A stretch of 6,778 bases of DNA, taken from assembly GCA_001795315.1 (NCBI GenBank), contig MGOH01000016.1, positions 163 to 6,940 of the forward strand, read 5' to 3'. Shown in pieces: positions 1 through 6,377 of the stretch. Both the position numbers and the translations under genes were made by a program. Numbering within the stretch: the stretch's first letter is position 1; each line of letters begins with the position of its first letter. The DNA comes from Chloroflexi bacterium RBG_19FT_COMBO_48_23. Lineage in GTDB: Bacteria; Chloroflexota; Dehalococcoidia; GIF9; UBA5620. The notes below the pieces were generated by a model. That model was not told the DNA's origin. It was given only the letters and a program-made list of their open reading frames with translations, and ran no database searches.

Positions 1-134
1 AACGCCGGCGATGCTAAAGCCATTTTTCAAGCTGCCTGCTGAATCGGCCAAAAGCACAGGCAAGCCTTTACAGCAAGAGGAGTAGGCATTTTGAGCGCTC
101 ACTTCAGAGCACGAATTGCCTAGGTTGTAAAAGG

Positions 135-163
135 TTGCCAAATAGGGCAGCAGTGTTTAAAAT
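135..163 (+). promoter_or_regulatory. Sigma-70-type promoter for tRNA-Arg, possibly for the whole operon
   Basis: A -35 box TTGCCA (135-140, 5 of 6 consensus) and a -10 box TAAAAT (158-163, 5 of 6) are separated by 17 bases, the optimal spacing. The predicted start, about 7 bases after the -10 box, falls at about 170, right at the first base of tRNA-Arg (171). No terminator-like hairpin and U-run lies between the tRNA and the first protein gene, and there is no room for another promoter in the 11-base gap. This promoter may therefore also drive the oxidoreductase operon. An additional promoter inside the tRNA or further upstream cannot be excluded. Confidence 0.6.
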
Positions 164-170
164 AACCAAA

Positions 171-242
171 GCCCCTGTAGCTCAGGGGATAGAGCACCGG
201 CCTCCGGAGCCGGGCGCGAGGGTTCAAGTCCCTCCAGGGGCG
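171..242 (+). tRNA. tRNA-Arg, anticodon CCG (reads CGG)
   Basis: The full cloverleaf folds by eye. The acceptor stem is GCCCCTG (171-177) with CAGGGGC (235-241). The D stem is GCTC (180-183) with GAGC (192-195). The anticodon stem is CCGGC (197-201) with GCCGG (209-213) around loop CTCCGGA, giving anticodon CCG at 204-206. The T stem is GAGGG/CCCTC around TTCAAGT (223-229). The discriminator is G242, normal for arginine tRNAs. The 3' CCA is not encoded (TTT follows), so it must be added after transcription. The first coding gene begins only 11 bases downstream on the same strand, suggesting co-transcription. Confidence 0.97.
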
Positions 243-246
243 TTTT

Positions 247-251
247 AAGGA
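247..251 (+). promoter_or_regulatory. Ribosome binding site of the first operon gene
   Basis: AAGGA at 247-251 is the only good Shine-Dalgarno match in the tRNA-to-CDS gap. It lies just 2 bases before the first in-frame TTG (254) but 11 bases before the second in-frame TTG (263). The site therefore argues mildly for initiation at 263. A second purine run, GAGGA (256-260), is too close to 263 to help. No in-frame ATG exists near the conserved N-terminus, so a TTG start is required either way. Confidence 0.45.
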
Positions 252-253
252 AA

Positions 254-1150
254 TTGAGGAATTTGAAAAAAAGAGACGAGATAATCGAAATTCGTTGGCA
301 CGGAAGAGGTGGTCAAGGGGCAGTAACATCGGCTGAACTGCTGGCACTGGCAGCTATAGAAGAAGGCAAATTTGCCCAGGCATTTCCCAGCTTCGGCCCG
401 GAAAGAAGGGGAGCCCCGGTGCTGGTTTTTAACCGTGTTAGCAATACCACCCCCATCAGAGCCAGAGTTTCGGTAACAAATCCTGACATCGTGGTAATCT
501 TAGACCCGGGCCTAATTTATATCACAGATGTCACTGCGGGACTAAAGGAAGGCGGCGTTCTAGTAATCAACACCACCAAAACTTTGGTTGACATAAAGTC
601 GGAATTGAACGGCCCATGGAAGCTTGCTGTAGTTAATGCCGCTTCTATTGCCCGAGAGACAATCGGCGTTCCAATCGTCAACACTACAATGCTCGGTGCC
701 CTGATCAAGGCTACAGATATAATAGGGCTAGAATCGCTAACAGAGCCTCTAAAGGAGCGCTTTGGTGCCAGAGCCAAGGGCAACAGCGACGCCTGCCGCA
801 GAGCCTATGAAGAAACTGAAGTAGCTGAACTTAGCGGCGTTGTTAAAAAGTCAAGCAAAACGTTCGAAACGGAAACATTTCCATCCTGGCGGGAATTACT
901 ACCCGGCTGTGTTATCACTGAGGCGGGAAATGCCAAGCAATATCGTACCGGAGATTGGAAATCAGAACTTCCAGTATGGGACCAACAGAAATGCATTAAA
1001 TGTGGAATTTGTTACCTTTTCTGCCCAGAAGGGTGCATCGGACAAAATAAGGACGGCTACTTCGAAGCCAATCCGTACTACTGCAAAGGATGTGGTATTT
1101 GTGCCCGCGAGTGCTGGACAGAAGCTATAAAGATGGTAGAGGAAGAATAG
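254..1150 (+). CDS. porGD: Pyruvate/2-oxoacid:ferredoxin oxidoreductase, fused gamma and delta subunits
   Basis: This is a cytoplasmic subunit of a multi-subunit 2-oxoacid:ferredoxin oxidoreductase. Residues 10 to about 195 form the gamma domain. The glycine-rich HGRGGQGA stands at 16-23, and the family signature AFPSFGPERRGAP at 43-55. Residues about 228-298 form the delta ferredoxin domain, opened by the typical TGDW...PV segment. It has two CxxCxxCxxxC motifs, C247/C250/C253/C257 and C277/C280/C283/C287, for two [4Fe-4S] clusters that carry electrons from the beta subunit outward. The second motif ends in Cys-Trp rather than the usual Cys-Pro. Gamma and delta are separate genes in many archaea but fused here; 298 residues fits the sum. 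The start is TTG at 254 or 263, both 5' of the conserved region. The gene lies 11 bases after tRNA-Arg and 2 bases before the alpha gene. Family assignment is firm; pyruvate as the substrate is inferred from the alpha and beta subunits. Confidence 0.95.
   Translation: MRNLKKRDEIIEIRWHGRGGQGAVTSAELLALAAIEEGKFAQAFPSFGPERRGAPVLVFNRVSNTTPIRARVSVTNPDIVVILDPGLIYITDVTAGLKEGGVLVINTTKTLVDIKSELNGPWKLAVVNAASIARETIGVPIVNTTMLGALIKATDIIGLESLTEPLKERFGARAKGNSDACRRAYEETEVAELSGVVKKSSKTFETETFPSWRELLPGCVITEAGNAKQYRTGDWKSELPVWDQQKCIKCGICYLFCPEGCIGQNKDGYFEANPYYCKGCGICARECWTEAIKMVEEE
1139..1145 (+). promoter_or_regulatory. Ribosome binding site deciding the alpha-subunit start
   Basis: GAGGAAG lies 7 bases before the ATG at 1153, inside the last codons of the gamma/delta gene. 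The reading frame is open further upstream, back to an ATG at 1090, but those residues overlap the delta ferredoxin motif and are not conserved-looking. The site and the family N-terminus both favour ATG 1153. Confidence 0.75.
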
Positions 1151-1152
1151 AG

Positions 1153-2328
1153 ATGGCAATAAAGCGAATAGGCATGGAGGGCTCCTTCGCCATAGCCGAG
1201 GCTATCAAATTGGCCCGTGTCGAAGCTGTAGCCGCTTATCCAATTACACCTCAAACTCATATCGTGGAGCGGTTAGCCGAGTTTGTAGCTAACGGTGAGC
1301 TAGATGCCGAATATATTCCAGTGGAATCAGAACATTCAGCAATGAGCGCCTGCCTGGGGACTTCGGCTGTAGGTGCCAGAACTTTTACTGCTACCGCCAG
1401 TCAGGGACTGGAACTTATGCACGAGGTACTATATGTGGCCTCAGGACTAAGATTGCCAATAGTCATGACAGTAGCCAACAGAGCACTCTCAGCACCATTA
1501 AGCATCTGGACAGACCATTCTGATGCGATGGCAATCCGAGACTGCGGTTGGATTCAGATATTCGCCGAAAATGCTCAACAAGCCTTTGACTTGATGTTGT
1601 GTGCCTTTCGTATTGCTGAAGACCACACTGTCTTGCTACCAACAATAGTCCACATCGACGGATTTTACATTTCACACACAATCGAATCTGTCGAACTTTT
1701 AGAGCAAGAAGTGGTAGATAAATTCCTTCCTGAATACCGGCATCCTTATCCTCTCAATCCAGATAAGCCAGTAACCATGGGCGCATTTGGTCCTCCAATC
1801 ATTTACACCGAGACCAAAAAGGCACATGAGGTCGCATTAAGAGACTCTAAGAAAGTAATTCTCAAAGTGTGGCAAGAGTTTGGTAAGCTTTCAGGGCGTC
1901 ATTACGCACCAGTAGAAAGCTACAAGACAGAAGATGCTGACGTTTTGCTGCTGTGCATGGGGAGCTTCAGTGAAACAGCCATGATGGCCATTGATAAAAT
2001 GCAGGCAGAGGGTCAAAAGGTGGGACTGGTAAGGTTGCGTCTATGGAGGCCATTTCCAACTGAGGAGCTACGCCAGGCCGTAGGCAAAGCCCAAGTGCTT
2101 ATCATCTTCGACCGAGCTCTTTCTCTCGGAGGACCACCACCGGTCTGTTCTGAAATACAAGCAGCACTTTACCCACTAAAGACCAGGCCGAAGATTGTAA
2201 GTTTTGTAGGCAGCCTCGGCGGAAGGGAAGTTTCAGCCAAAGGTTTTGAGGATATGATTCTTCATGGGATGGATAAAGCGAAGCAAGGTAAGCTTGATGA
2301 ATTCGAGATGATAGGAGTCAGAGAGTAG
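1153..2328 (+). CDS. porA: Pyruvate:ferredoxin oxidoreductase alpha subunit
   Basis: This 391-residue subunit carries the first TPP-binding half and the CoA/substrate side of the active site. The family signature YPITPQT sits at 29-35; T32 corresponds to the threonine, and R110 (in NRALSAP, 109-115) to the arginine, that hold the pyruvate carboxylate in the Desulfovibrio africanus enzyme. E60 in VESEHSA matches the glutamate that activates TPP. Further family marks are the WTDHSD stretch (119-124) and the ALSLGGPPPV-type segment near the C-terminus, the domain equivalent to transketolase C. Length is normal for PorA. Its ATG has a good ribosome site; its stop overlaps the beta start by one base (TAGTG), implying translational coupling. 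Retention of both pyruvate-contacting residues favours pyruvate. A branched-chain 2-oxoacid (Vor) role is the main alternative, since these families are close. Confidence 0.95.
   Translation: MAIKRIGMEGSFAIAEAIKLARVEAVAAYPITPQTHIVERLAEFVANGELDAEYIPVESEHSAMSACLGTSAVGARTFTATASQGLELMHEVLYVASGLRLPIVMTVANRALSAPLSIWTDHSDAMAIRDCGWIQIFAENAQQAFDLMLCAFRIAEDHTVLLPTIVHIDGFYISHTIESVELLEQEVVDKFLPEYRHPYPLNPDKPVTMGAFGPPIIYTETKKAHEVALRDSKKVILKVWQEFGKLSGRHYAPVESYKTEDADVLLLCMGSFSETAMMAIDKMQAEGQKVGLVRLRLWRPFPTEELRQAVGKAQVLIIFDRALSLGGPPPVCSEIQAALYPLKTRPKIVSFVGSLGGREVSAKGFEDMILHGMDKAKQGKLDEFEMIGVRE
2313..2317 (+). promoter_or_regulatory. Ribosome binding site for the GTG-started beta subunit
   Basis: AGGAG lies 10 bases before GTG 2328 and inside the alpha coding region. 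It supports the GTG that shares its first base with the alpha stop codon as the true start of the beta gene. Confidence 0.65.
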
Positions 2329-3257
2329 TGGAAAGTCTAGCCATATATGTCCCACGATTAGTAACGACCAAAGAATACTTTGCCCCGGGACATCGCGCCT
2401 GTATGGGCTGCGGTGAAGCCTTAGCTGTAAGGCTTGTGTGTAAGGCTCTGGGTCGAAATGTAATCATAGCCAATGCAACCGGATGTATGGAAATAGTTTC
2501 CTCGCCACTTCCTACCACCTCCTGGGAAGTTCCCTGGATTCATACTTTGTTTGAGAATACCGCGGCAGTGGCTTCCGGAATAGAAGCCGGAATAAAAGTC
2601 CTGACCCGCAAGGGTAAGTACACCAGGAAAACCAAGGTGGTAGCTATGGGTGGTGACGGCGGCACTGCCGACATCGGCTTTCAAGCTCTATCCGGTGCCC
2701 TCGAGAGAGGCCACGACTTTATATATATCTGTTTTGATAACGAGGCATATATGAATACCGGCATTCAGCGCTCCAGTGCCACTCCATTTGGTGCCTCTAC
2801 CACGACCTCACCAGCAGGCAAGTTTAGCATCGGGCAGACCACATGGAAGAAAAATTTGCCAGCTATCGCTGTAGCTCATGACATACCCTACGTAGCTACA
2901 GCTTGCCATAGTTATCCTTTTGACCTTATGAACAAAATTAGTAAAGCCATGGAAGTCAAAGGGCCGTCGTACATTCATATATTGTCGGTTTGTCCCACCG
3001 GCTGGCGACTACCTTCCGATTTAACTATCAGGGCAGGGCGACTAGCTGTTGAGACAGGCATTTTCCCTCTCTATGAGGTGGAAGAAGGCAAATATACGCT
3101 GAATTTAGATTTCCCGAAGTTGCGTCCTGTAGAGGATTACTTCAAACTGCAGGGAAGATTCAGGCATCTTTCGAAAGAGACGATATCACAAATCCAAGAA
3201 AGGGTAGCTGCTAAATATGCCAAACTCAAAGAGAGCGCTACCAGAAATAATTACTAA
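2328..3257 (+). CDS. porB: Pyruvate:ferredoxin oxidoreductase beta subunit (TPP and [4Fe-4S])
   Basis: This subunit binds TPP pyrophosphate through Mg and holds the cluster nearest the cofactor. The TPP signature starts at GDGG (109-112) and closes with N138/N143 in the NEAYMNTG stretch (138-145). Four conserved cysteines, C25 and C28 (CMGCGEA), C53 (TGCMEI) and C222 (SVCPTGW), match the proximal [4Fe-4S] ligands of PorB proteins. The PTTSWEVPWIH stretch (62-72), followed by FEN, is typical of pyruvate and isovalerate beta subunits and differs from 2-oxoglutarate enzymes. Length (309) is normal. It starts at GTG on the last base of the alpha stop and ends 2 bases before the NuoE-like gene, so the POR genes run directly into the NAD-linked genes. 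With the gamma/delta protein, the enzyme has three [4Fe-4S] clusters, as expected for a complete POR. Confidence 0.96.
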   Translation: MESLAIYVPRLVTTKEYFAPGHRACMGCGEALAVRLVCKALGRNVIIANATGCMEIVSSPLPTTSWEVPWIHTLFENTAAVASGIEAGIKVLTRKGKYTRKTKVVAMGGDGGTADIGFQALSGALERGHDFIYICFDNEAYMNTGIQRSSATPFGASTTTSPAGKFSIGQTTWKKNLPAIAVAHDIPYVATACHSYPFDLMNKISKAMEVKGPSYIHILSVCPTGWRLPSDLTIRAGRLAVETGIFPLYEVEEGKYTLNLDFPKLRPVEDYFKLQGRFRHLSKETISQIQERVAAKYAKLKESATRNNY

Positions 3258-3259
3258 CA

Positions 3260-3709
3260 ATGAATAAAAAGGTTAATTCTATTATAAACAAATACAATGG
3301 GGACAAAGGTCAACTGGTTTCTATACTTCAGGATATCCAGACTGAATACCATTATCTTCCCAAAGAGGCACTTATTCAGGTAAGTGAAACCATGGGCATT
3401 CCTGCAAGCCGAGTGTACGACGTAGCTACTTTTTTTAGAGCTTTCAGCCTCGAAGCCAGAGGTAAACACCTAATTAATGTTTGCCTGGGTACTGCCTGTC
3501 ATGTCAGAGGTGCCGCCAGAATACTAGAAGGGATTGAACGAGATTTAGCTATCAAGCGAGGTGCAACTACCAAAGACAGCAAATTCACATTGGAGACAGT
3601 CAACTGCATGGGATGTTGTGCCGTAGGGCCAGCCGTGAAGATCGACGGTGAATATTTCGGACATATGAGCACAGACAAAGTAGACAGTGTGCTTACCAAA
3701 TTTGAGTGA
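3260..3709 (+). CDS. nuoE: NuoE/HydC-like [2Fe-2S] thioredoxin-fold subunit
   Basis: This 149-residue protein belongs to the 24-kDa family of complex I (NuoE), also found as HydC/HndA in NAD-linked hydrogenases. An N-terminal helical bundle (about 1-68, with the LPKEAL and ASRVYDVATFF family stretches) precedes a thioredoxin-like domain whose C75-x4-C80 and C116-x3-C120 ligate one [2Fe-2S] cluster (N1a type). C119 is an extra neighbouring cysteine. In relatives the protein packs against the NADH/FMN subunit, which is the next gene here and overlaps it by 4 bases. No clear Shine-Dalgarno sequence precedes ATG 3260, only 2 bases after the porB stop. Translation probably depends on ribosomes finishing porB. 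No other complex I genes follow apart from NuoF- and NuoG-like ones, so this is a soluble diaphorase subunit, not respiratory complex I. Confidence 0.95.
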   Translation: MNKKVNSIINKYNGDKGQLVSILQDIQTEYHYLPKEALIQVSETMGIPASRVYDVATFFRAFSLEARGKHLINVCLGTACHVRGAARILEGIERDLAIKRGATTKDSKFTLETVNCMGCCAVGPAVKIDGEYFGHMSTDKVDSVLTKFE

Positions 3710-5586
3710 GTGCTAACAAAAACGAAATGCCAAAAAAATTCCGTTCGAAACAAGACTTAGAGGCTCTGCAAAAAGAGCTAATAAATGGAAGAAAATCAGA
3801 CAAGGCACTGATTGCGGTCTGCAACGGTACCGCTTGCCATCCTTATGACTGCGCCCATATCATACAAGCCTTTAAGCAAGAAATATCACAACAAGGTCTG
3901 GAAAATAAGACAGAGTTGAGAATAACAGGTTGTCATGGTCTCTGTGAGAAAGGCCCCATTGTAGTCATTCAACCGGGTGATATTTTCTACCAACAAGTGA
4001 AGTTGGAAGACGTGCCTGAGATATTGCGTGAGACGGTCAGTAAAGGCAATATTATTGACAGATTACTTCACGCCGACCCCACAAGCGGCAAAAAGATTGT
4101 ACATAGGAACGAAGTCCCGTTCTACCAGAAGCAAAAGCGAAACATCCTCGGCAATAACACTGAAATAGACCCGATTAAGATAGGTGATTATATCGCTATT
4201 GGTGGCTACACAGCTTTAGCCAAAGCTCTATCCGAAATGACTCCAGAAGAGATAATAGGAGAAATCAAACGCTCAGGTTTAAGGGGACGAGGTGGCGCAG
4301 GATTCCCCACAGGAACGAAGTGGGAATCCTGCCGTCATGCACCTGGAGATATAAAGTATGTCATCGTGAACGCTGATGAGGGTGACCCTGGAGCTTACGC
4401 TAACGAAGGTCTACTTTCCGGCAATCCTCACAGTGTACTTGAAGGTCTAATCATCGGTGCCTATGCCATCGGGGCTAATCAAGGCTATATTTACGTGCGC
4501 AACGAATATCCCTTAGCATTAGCTAACATAACAATTGCTCTAAACCAAGCACAACAGCTAGGATTGCTCGGAGAAAATATACTAGGCTCAGGGTTTGACT
4601 TTAATGTGCGCATAACCAGAGGTGGAGGTGCCTTCGTTTGCGGTGAGTCTACTGCACTAATGGCATCCCTCGAAGGCAAGGTTGGAGAGCCAAGAGCTAA
4701 ATATGTCCATACAGTGGAAAAGGGCCTATGGGATAAACCTAGTAACTTAAACAATGTAGAAACCTGGTCTAATGTACCCGTGATAATCAATAAAGGCGCT
4801 GATTGGTACCGTACCTTAGGCACTGATGGCAGCAAGGGTACAAAAATTTTCTCTCTGGTGGGTAGGATTAAAAACACAGGACTGGTAGAAGTACCAATGG
4901 GCATAACCTTAAAGGAAATCATCTATGATATTGGCGGCGGTATCCGGGAAGGGAAGAAATTCAAGGCAGTACAAACCGGTGGACCTTCTGGTGGCTGCCT
5001 CCCAGAAAGCCTGCTTGACTCACCAGTAGATTTCGACGAGTTGACTAAAGCTGGCTCGATGATGGGATCAGGTGGCATGATTGTCATGGATGAGACCACA
5101 TGCATGGTAGACATCGCTAAGTACTTTCTCACCTTCCTCGAAGAGGAATCTTGTGGTAAGTGCGTGCCATGCCGTGAGGGAATAAAGCGAATGCGGCAAA
5201 TTCTGGATGATATCACTGAGGGGAAGGGCAGCGAAGAAGATATCGACCTTCTGGAACGGCTTTCCGCCACCCTCGTAGACAGCTCTCTCTGTGCCCTTGG
5301 TAACACGGCACCAAATCCTGTTATTACCACTATCCGCTATTTCAGAGATGAGTATGAAGCACATATTAAGGAAAAGAGATGCCCCGCAGGTGTCTGTAAA
5401 GCTTTAATCCATTACTACATAATAGAAGAAAAATGCCCGGGCTGTGGACTTTGCGTTAAAGCTTGCCCTCAAGATGCTATAACTTTCCTAGGCAAAAAGA
5501 AACCGGTTGCCCTGGATGAGTCGAAGTGTATCAAGTGTGGAGCTTGTTACGACGTCTGTAAACTAGGAGCTGTAGGTAGAGAGTAA
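3706..5586 (+). CDS. nuoF: HydB/NuoF-like NADH-binding FMN and Fe-S subunit with N- and C-terminal extensions
   Basis: This 626-residue subunit exchanges electrons with NAD(H). Four parts are visible. The N-terminal thioredoxin-like [2Fe-2S] domain has C39-x4-C44 and C76-x3-C80, a paralogue of the domain in the preceding gene. The NuoF core has the FMN loop RGRGGAGFPTGTKW (193-206), NADEGDPGAY (222-231) and the glycine-rich NADH region from GGGAFVCGES (306-315). After an SLBB-type segment comes the N3-type [4Fe-4S] site C483/C486/C489 plus C529. The C-terminal ferredoxin domain has C577/C580/C583/C587 and C608/C611/C614/C618. C466, C559, C564 and H569 could form the zinc site known from HydB relatives. 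This order matches HydB of electron-bifurcating hydrogenases, whereas complex I NuoF lacks both extensions. GTG 3706 overlaps the previous stop by 4 bases (GTGA) without a clear ribosome site; ATG 3727 is an alternative start. No hydrogenase gene follows in this operon. Confidence 0.95.
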   Translation: MSANKNEMPKKFRSKQDLEALQKELINGRKSDKALIAVCNGTACHPYDCAHIIQAFKQEISQQGLENKTELRITGCHGLCEKGPIVVIQPGDIFYQQVKLEDVPEILRETVSKGNIIDRLLHADPTSGKKIVHRNEVPFYQKQKRNILGNNTEIDPIKIGDYIAIGGYTALAKALSEMTPEEIIGEIKRSGLRGRGGAGFPTGTKWESCRHAPGDIKYVIVNADEGDPGAYANEGLLSGNPHSVLEGLIIGAYAIGANQGYIYVRNEYPLALANITIALNQAQQLGLLGENILGSGFDFNVRITRGGGAFVCGESTALMASLEGKVGEPRAKYVHTVEKGLWDKPSNLNNVETWSNVPVIINKGADWYRTLGTDGSKGTKIFSLVGRIKNTGLVEVPMGITLKEIIYDIGGGIREGKKFKAVQTGGPSGGCLPESLLDSPVDFDELTKAGSMMGSGGMIVMDETTCMVDIAKYFLTFLEEESCGKCVPCREGIKRMRQILDDITEGKGSEEDIDLLERLSATLVDSSLCALGNTAPNPVITTIRYFRDEYEAHIKEKRCPAGVCKALIHYYIIEEKCPGCGLCVKACPQDAITFLGKKKPVALDESKCIKCGACYDVCKLGAVGRE

Positions 5587-5587
5587 G

Positions 5588-6307
5588 ATGGTAACCTTAA
5601 ATATTGACGGACGTGAACTTAAGGCTGAAAAAGGGCAAACAATACTTCAGGTAGCCAGAGAAAACGGTATTGATATACCCACTTTATGCCATAATGAAGC
5701 GTTAGAACCATACGGCGCCTGCAGACTGTGTATCGTAGAAATTTCCAAAGGAAAGCGTACGAGAATAGTCACATCATGTCTTTATCCTGTGGAAGCAGGA
5801 TTGAAAGTAAAAACTGATTCTTCCAGGGTTATAAGTAATCGTAAAATGCTTTTGGAGTTATTACTGGCAAGATGCTCTAAAAATAAGGTGATACTGAAAC
5901 TCGCATCACAGATGGGCATTGAGCAACCATCTTTTAAGTCTGAGTATCTAGAAGACAACGACTGTATTGTATGTGGTTTATGCGTTAGAGCCTGCGAGCA
6001 AGTTGTTGGTGTCAGCGCTATTAGCCTGGTCAATAGAGGCATAACTAAAGAACCTGCCTCCCCCTTCTTAGAACCAGCCGCAGATTGCATAGGCTGTGGT
6101 TCCTGCTACTATATATGCCCAACCGGCGCCATAAAAATGGAGGACAGAAAAGACTCCAGGATAATCTACAACTGGAAAGTGGAATTCAAACTTAAGAAAT
6201 GTAAAGTGTGCGGGAATTACTGGGCACCGGAAAAGCAATTAGAATACATCAAGAAAAAGTGGAACCTGCCTGAGGACTTCTTCGATACCTGTCCCACCTG
6301 CAAATAG
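5588..6307 (+). CDS. NuoG/HoxU-like small Fe-S subunit ([2Fe-2S] plus two [4Fe-4S]) with C-terminal four-Cys motif
   Basis: This 239-residue relay subunit resembles the N-terminal part of NuoG, HoxU and HydA. Residues 1 to about 78 are a plant-type [2Fe-2S] ferredoxin fold with C34, C45, C48 and C64. Residues 126-136 and 167-177 carry CxxCxxCxxxC motifs for two [4Fe-4S] clusters. Between them and the [2Fe-2S] domain, NuoG and HoxU have a His-Cys3 cluster site ending near GNCELQ. Here that segment (about 88-113) holds only C96 and no ligand His, so this cluster is absent. The C-terminus adds C205xxC208 and C235xxC238, a possible zinc or cluster knuckle. There is no H-cluster or molybdopterin domain. 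ATG 5588 is 1 base after the previous stop, with a weak AGGT at 5574-5577. It probably links the HydB-like subunit to POR or to free ferredoxin. It is the last operon gene. Confidence 0.9.
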   Translation: MVTLNIDGRELKAEKGQTILQVARENGIDIPTLCHNEALEPYGACRLCIVEISKGKRTRIVTSCLYPVEAGLKVKTDSSRVISNRKMLLELLLARCSKNKVILKLASQMGIEQPSFKSEYLEDNDCIVCGLCVRACEQVVGVSAISLVNRGITKEPASPFLEPAADCIGCGSCYYICPTGAIKMEDRKDSRIIYNWKVEFKLKKCKVCGNYWAPEKQLEYIKKKWNLPEDFFDTCPTCK

Positions 6308-6337
6308 CTACACCAGCCGATAACTGCGCATGACTCC

Positions 6338-6367
6338 TTGACTATATCAAACTAATTGAACTATACT
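6338..6367 (+). promoter_or_regulatory. Sigma-70-type promoter for tRNA-Pro
   Basis: TTGACT (6338-6343, 5 of 6 consensus) and TATACT (6362-6367, 5 of 6) are 18 bases apart. Transcription would start about 6374, a few bases before the tRNA at 6378. The T-run at 6367-6372 directly after the -10 box has no hairpin before it, so I do not read it as a terminator of the preceding operon. Confidence 0.7.
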
Positions 6368-6377
6368 TTTTTCGTTG

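Noticed and set aside
1..85. Possible 3' end of an upstream + strand gene (frame ending TGA at 40-42, or frame ending TAG at 83-85)
   Set aside because: Both readings are short and neither resembles a family I recognise, so I cannot choose between them. The window edge hides the rest.
1..169. Minus-strand frame open from about 169 to the left edge
   Set aside because: About 56 codons open can occur by chance. It lacks a recognisable motif and would run through the tRNA-Arg promoter.
120..347. A 75-residue minus-strand ORF across tRNA-Arg
   Set aside because: It is the well-known false ORF made by translating the antisense of a tRNA (a DLNPR...YPLSYRG-like peptide) and overlaps the well-supported tRNA and CDS.
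1090..1152. N-terminal extension of the alpha subunit to ATG 1090
   Set aside because: It overlaps the essential second cluster motif of the delta domain and is not like PorA N-termini. ATG 1153 has a good ribosome site.
4491..5364. Three long minus-strand ORFs (143, 135 and 98 residues)
   Set aside because: They lie wholly inside the HydB-like gene, whose motifs are intact, and show no family resemblance themselves.
3260..6307. Respiratory complex I (nuo) operon
   Set aside because: Only E, F and a shortened G-like subunit are present, F has HydB-type extensions, and no quinone or membrane subunits follow.
6362..6372. T-run as terminator of the oxidoreductase operon
   Set aside because: No stable hairpin directly precedes it, and it overlaps the -10 box of the tRNA-Pro promoter.
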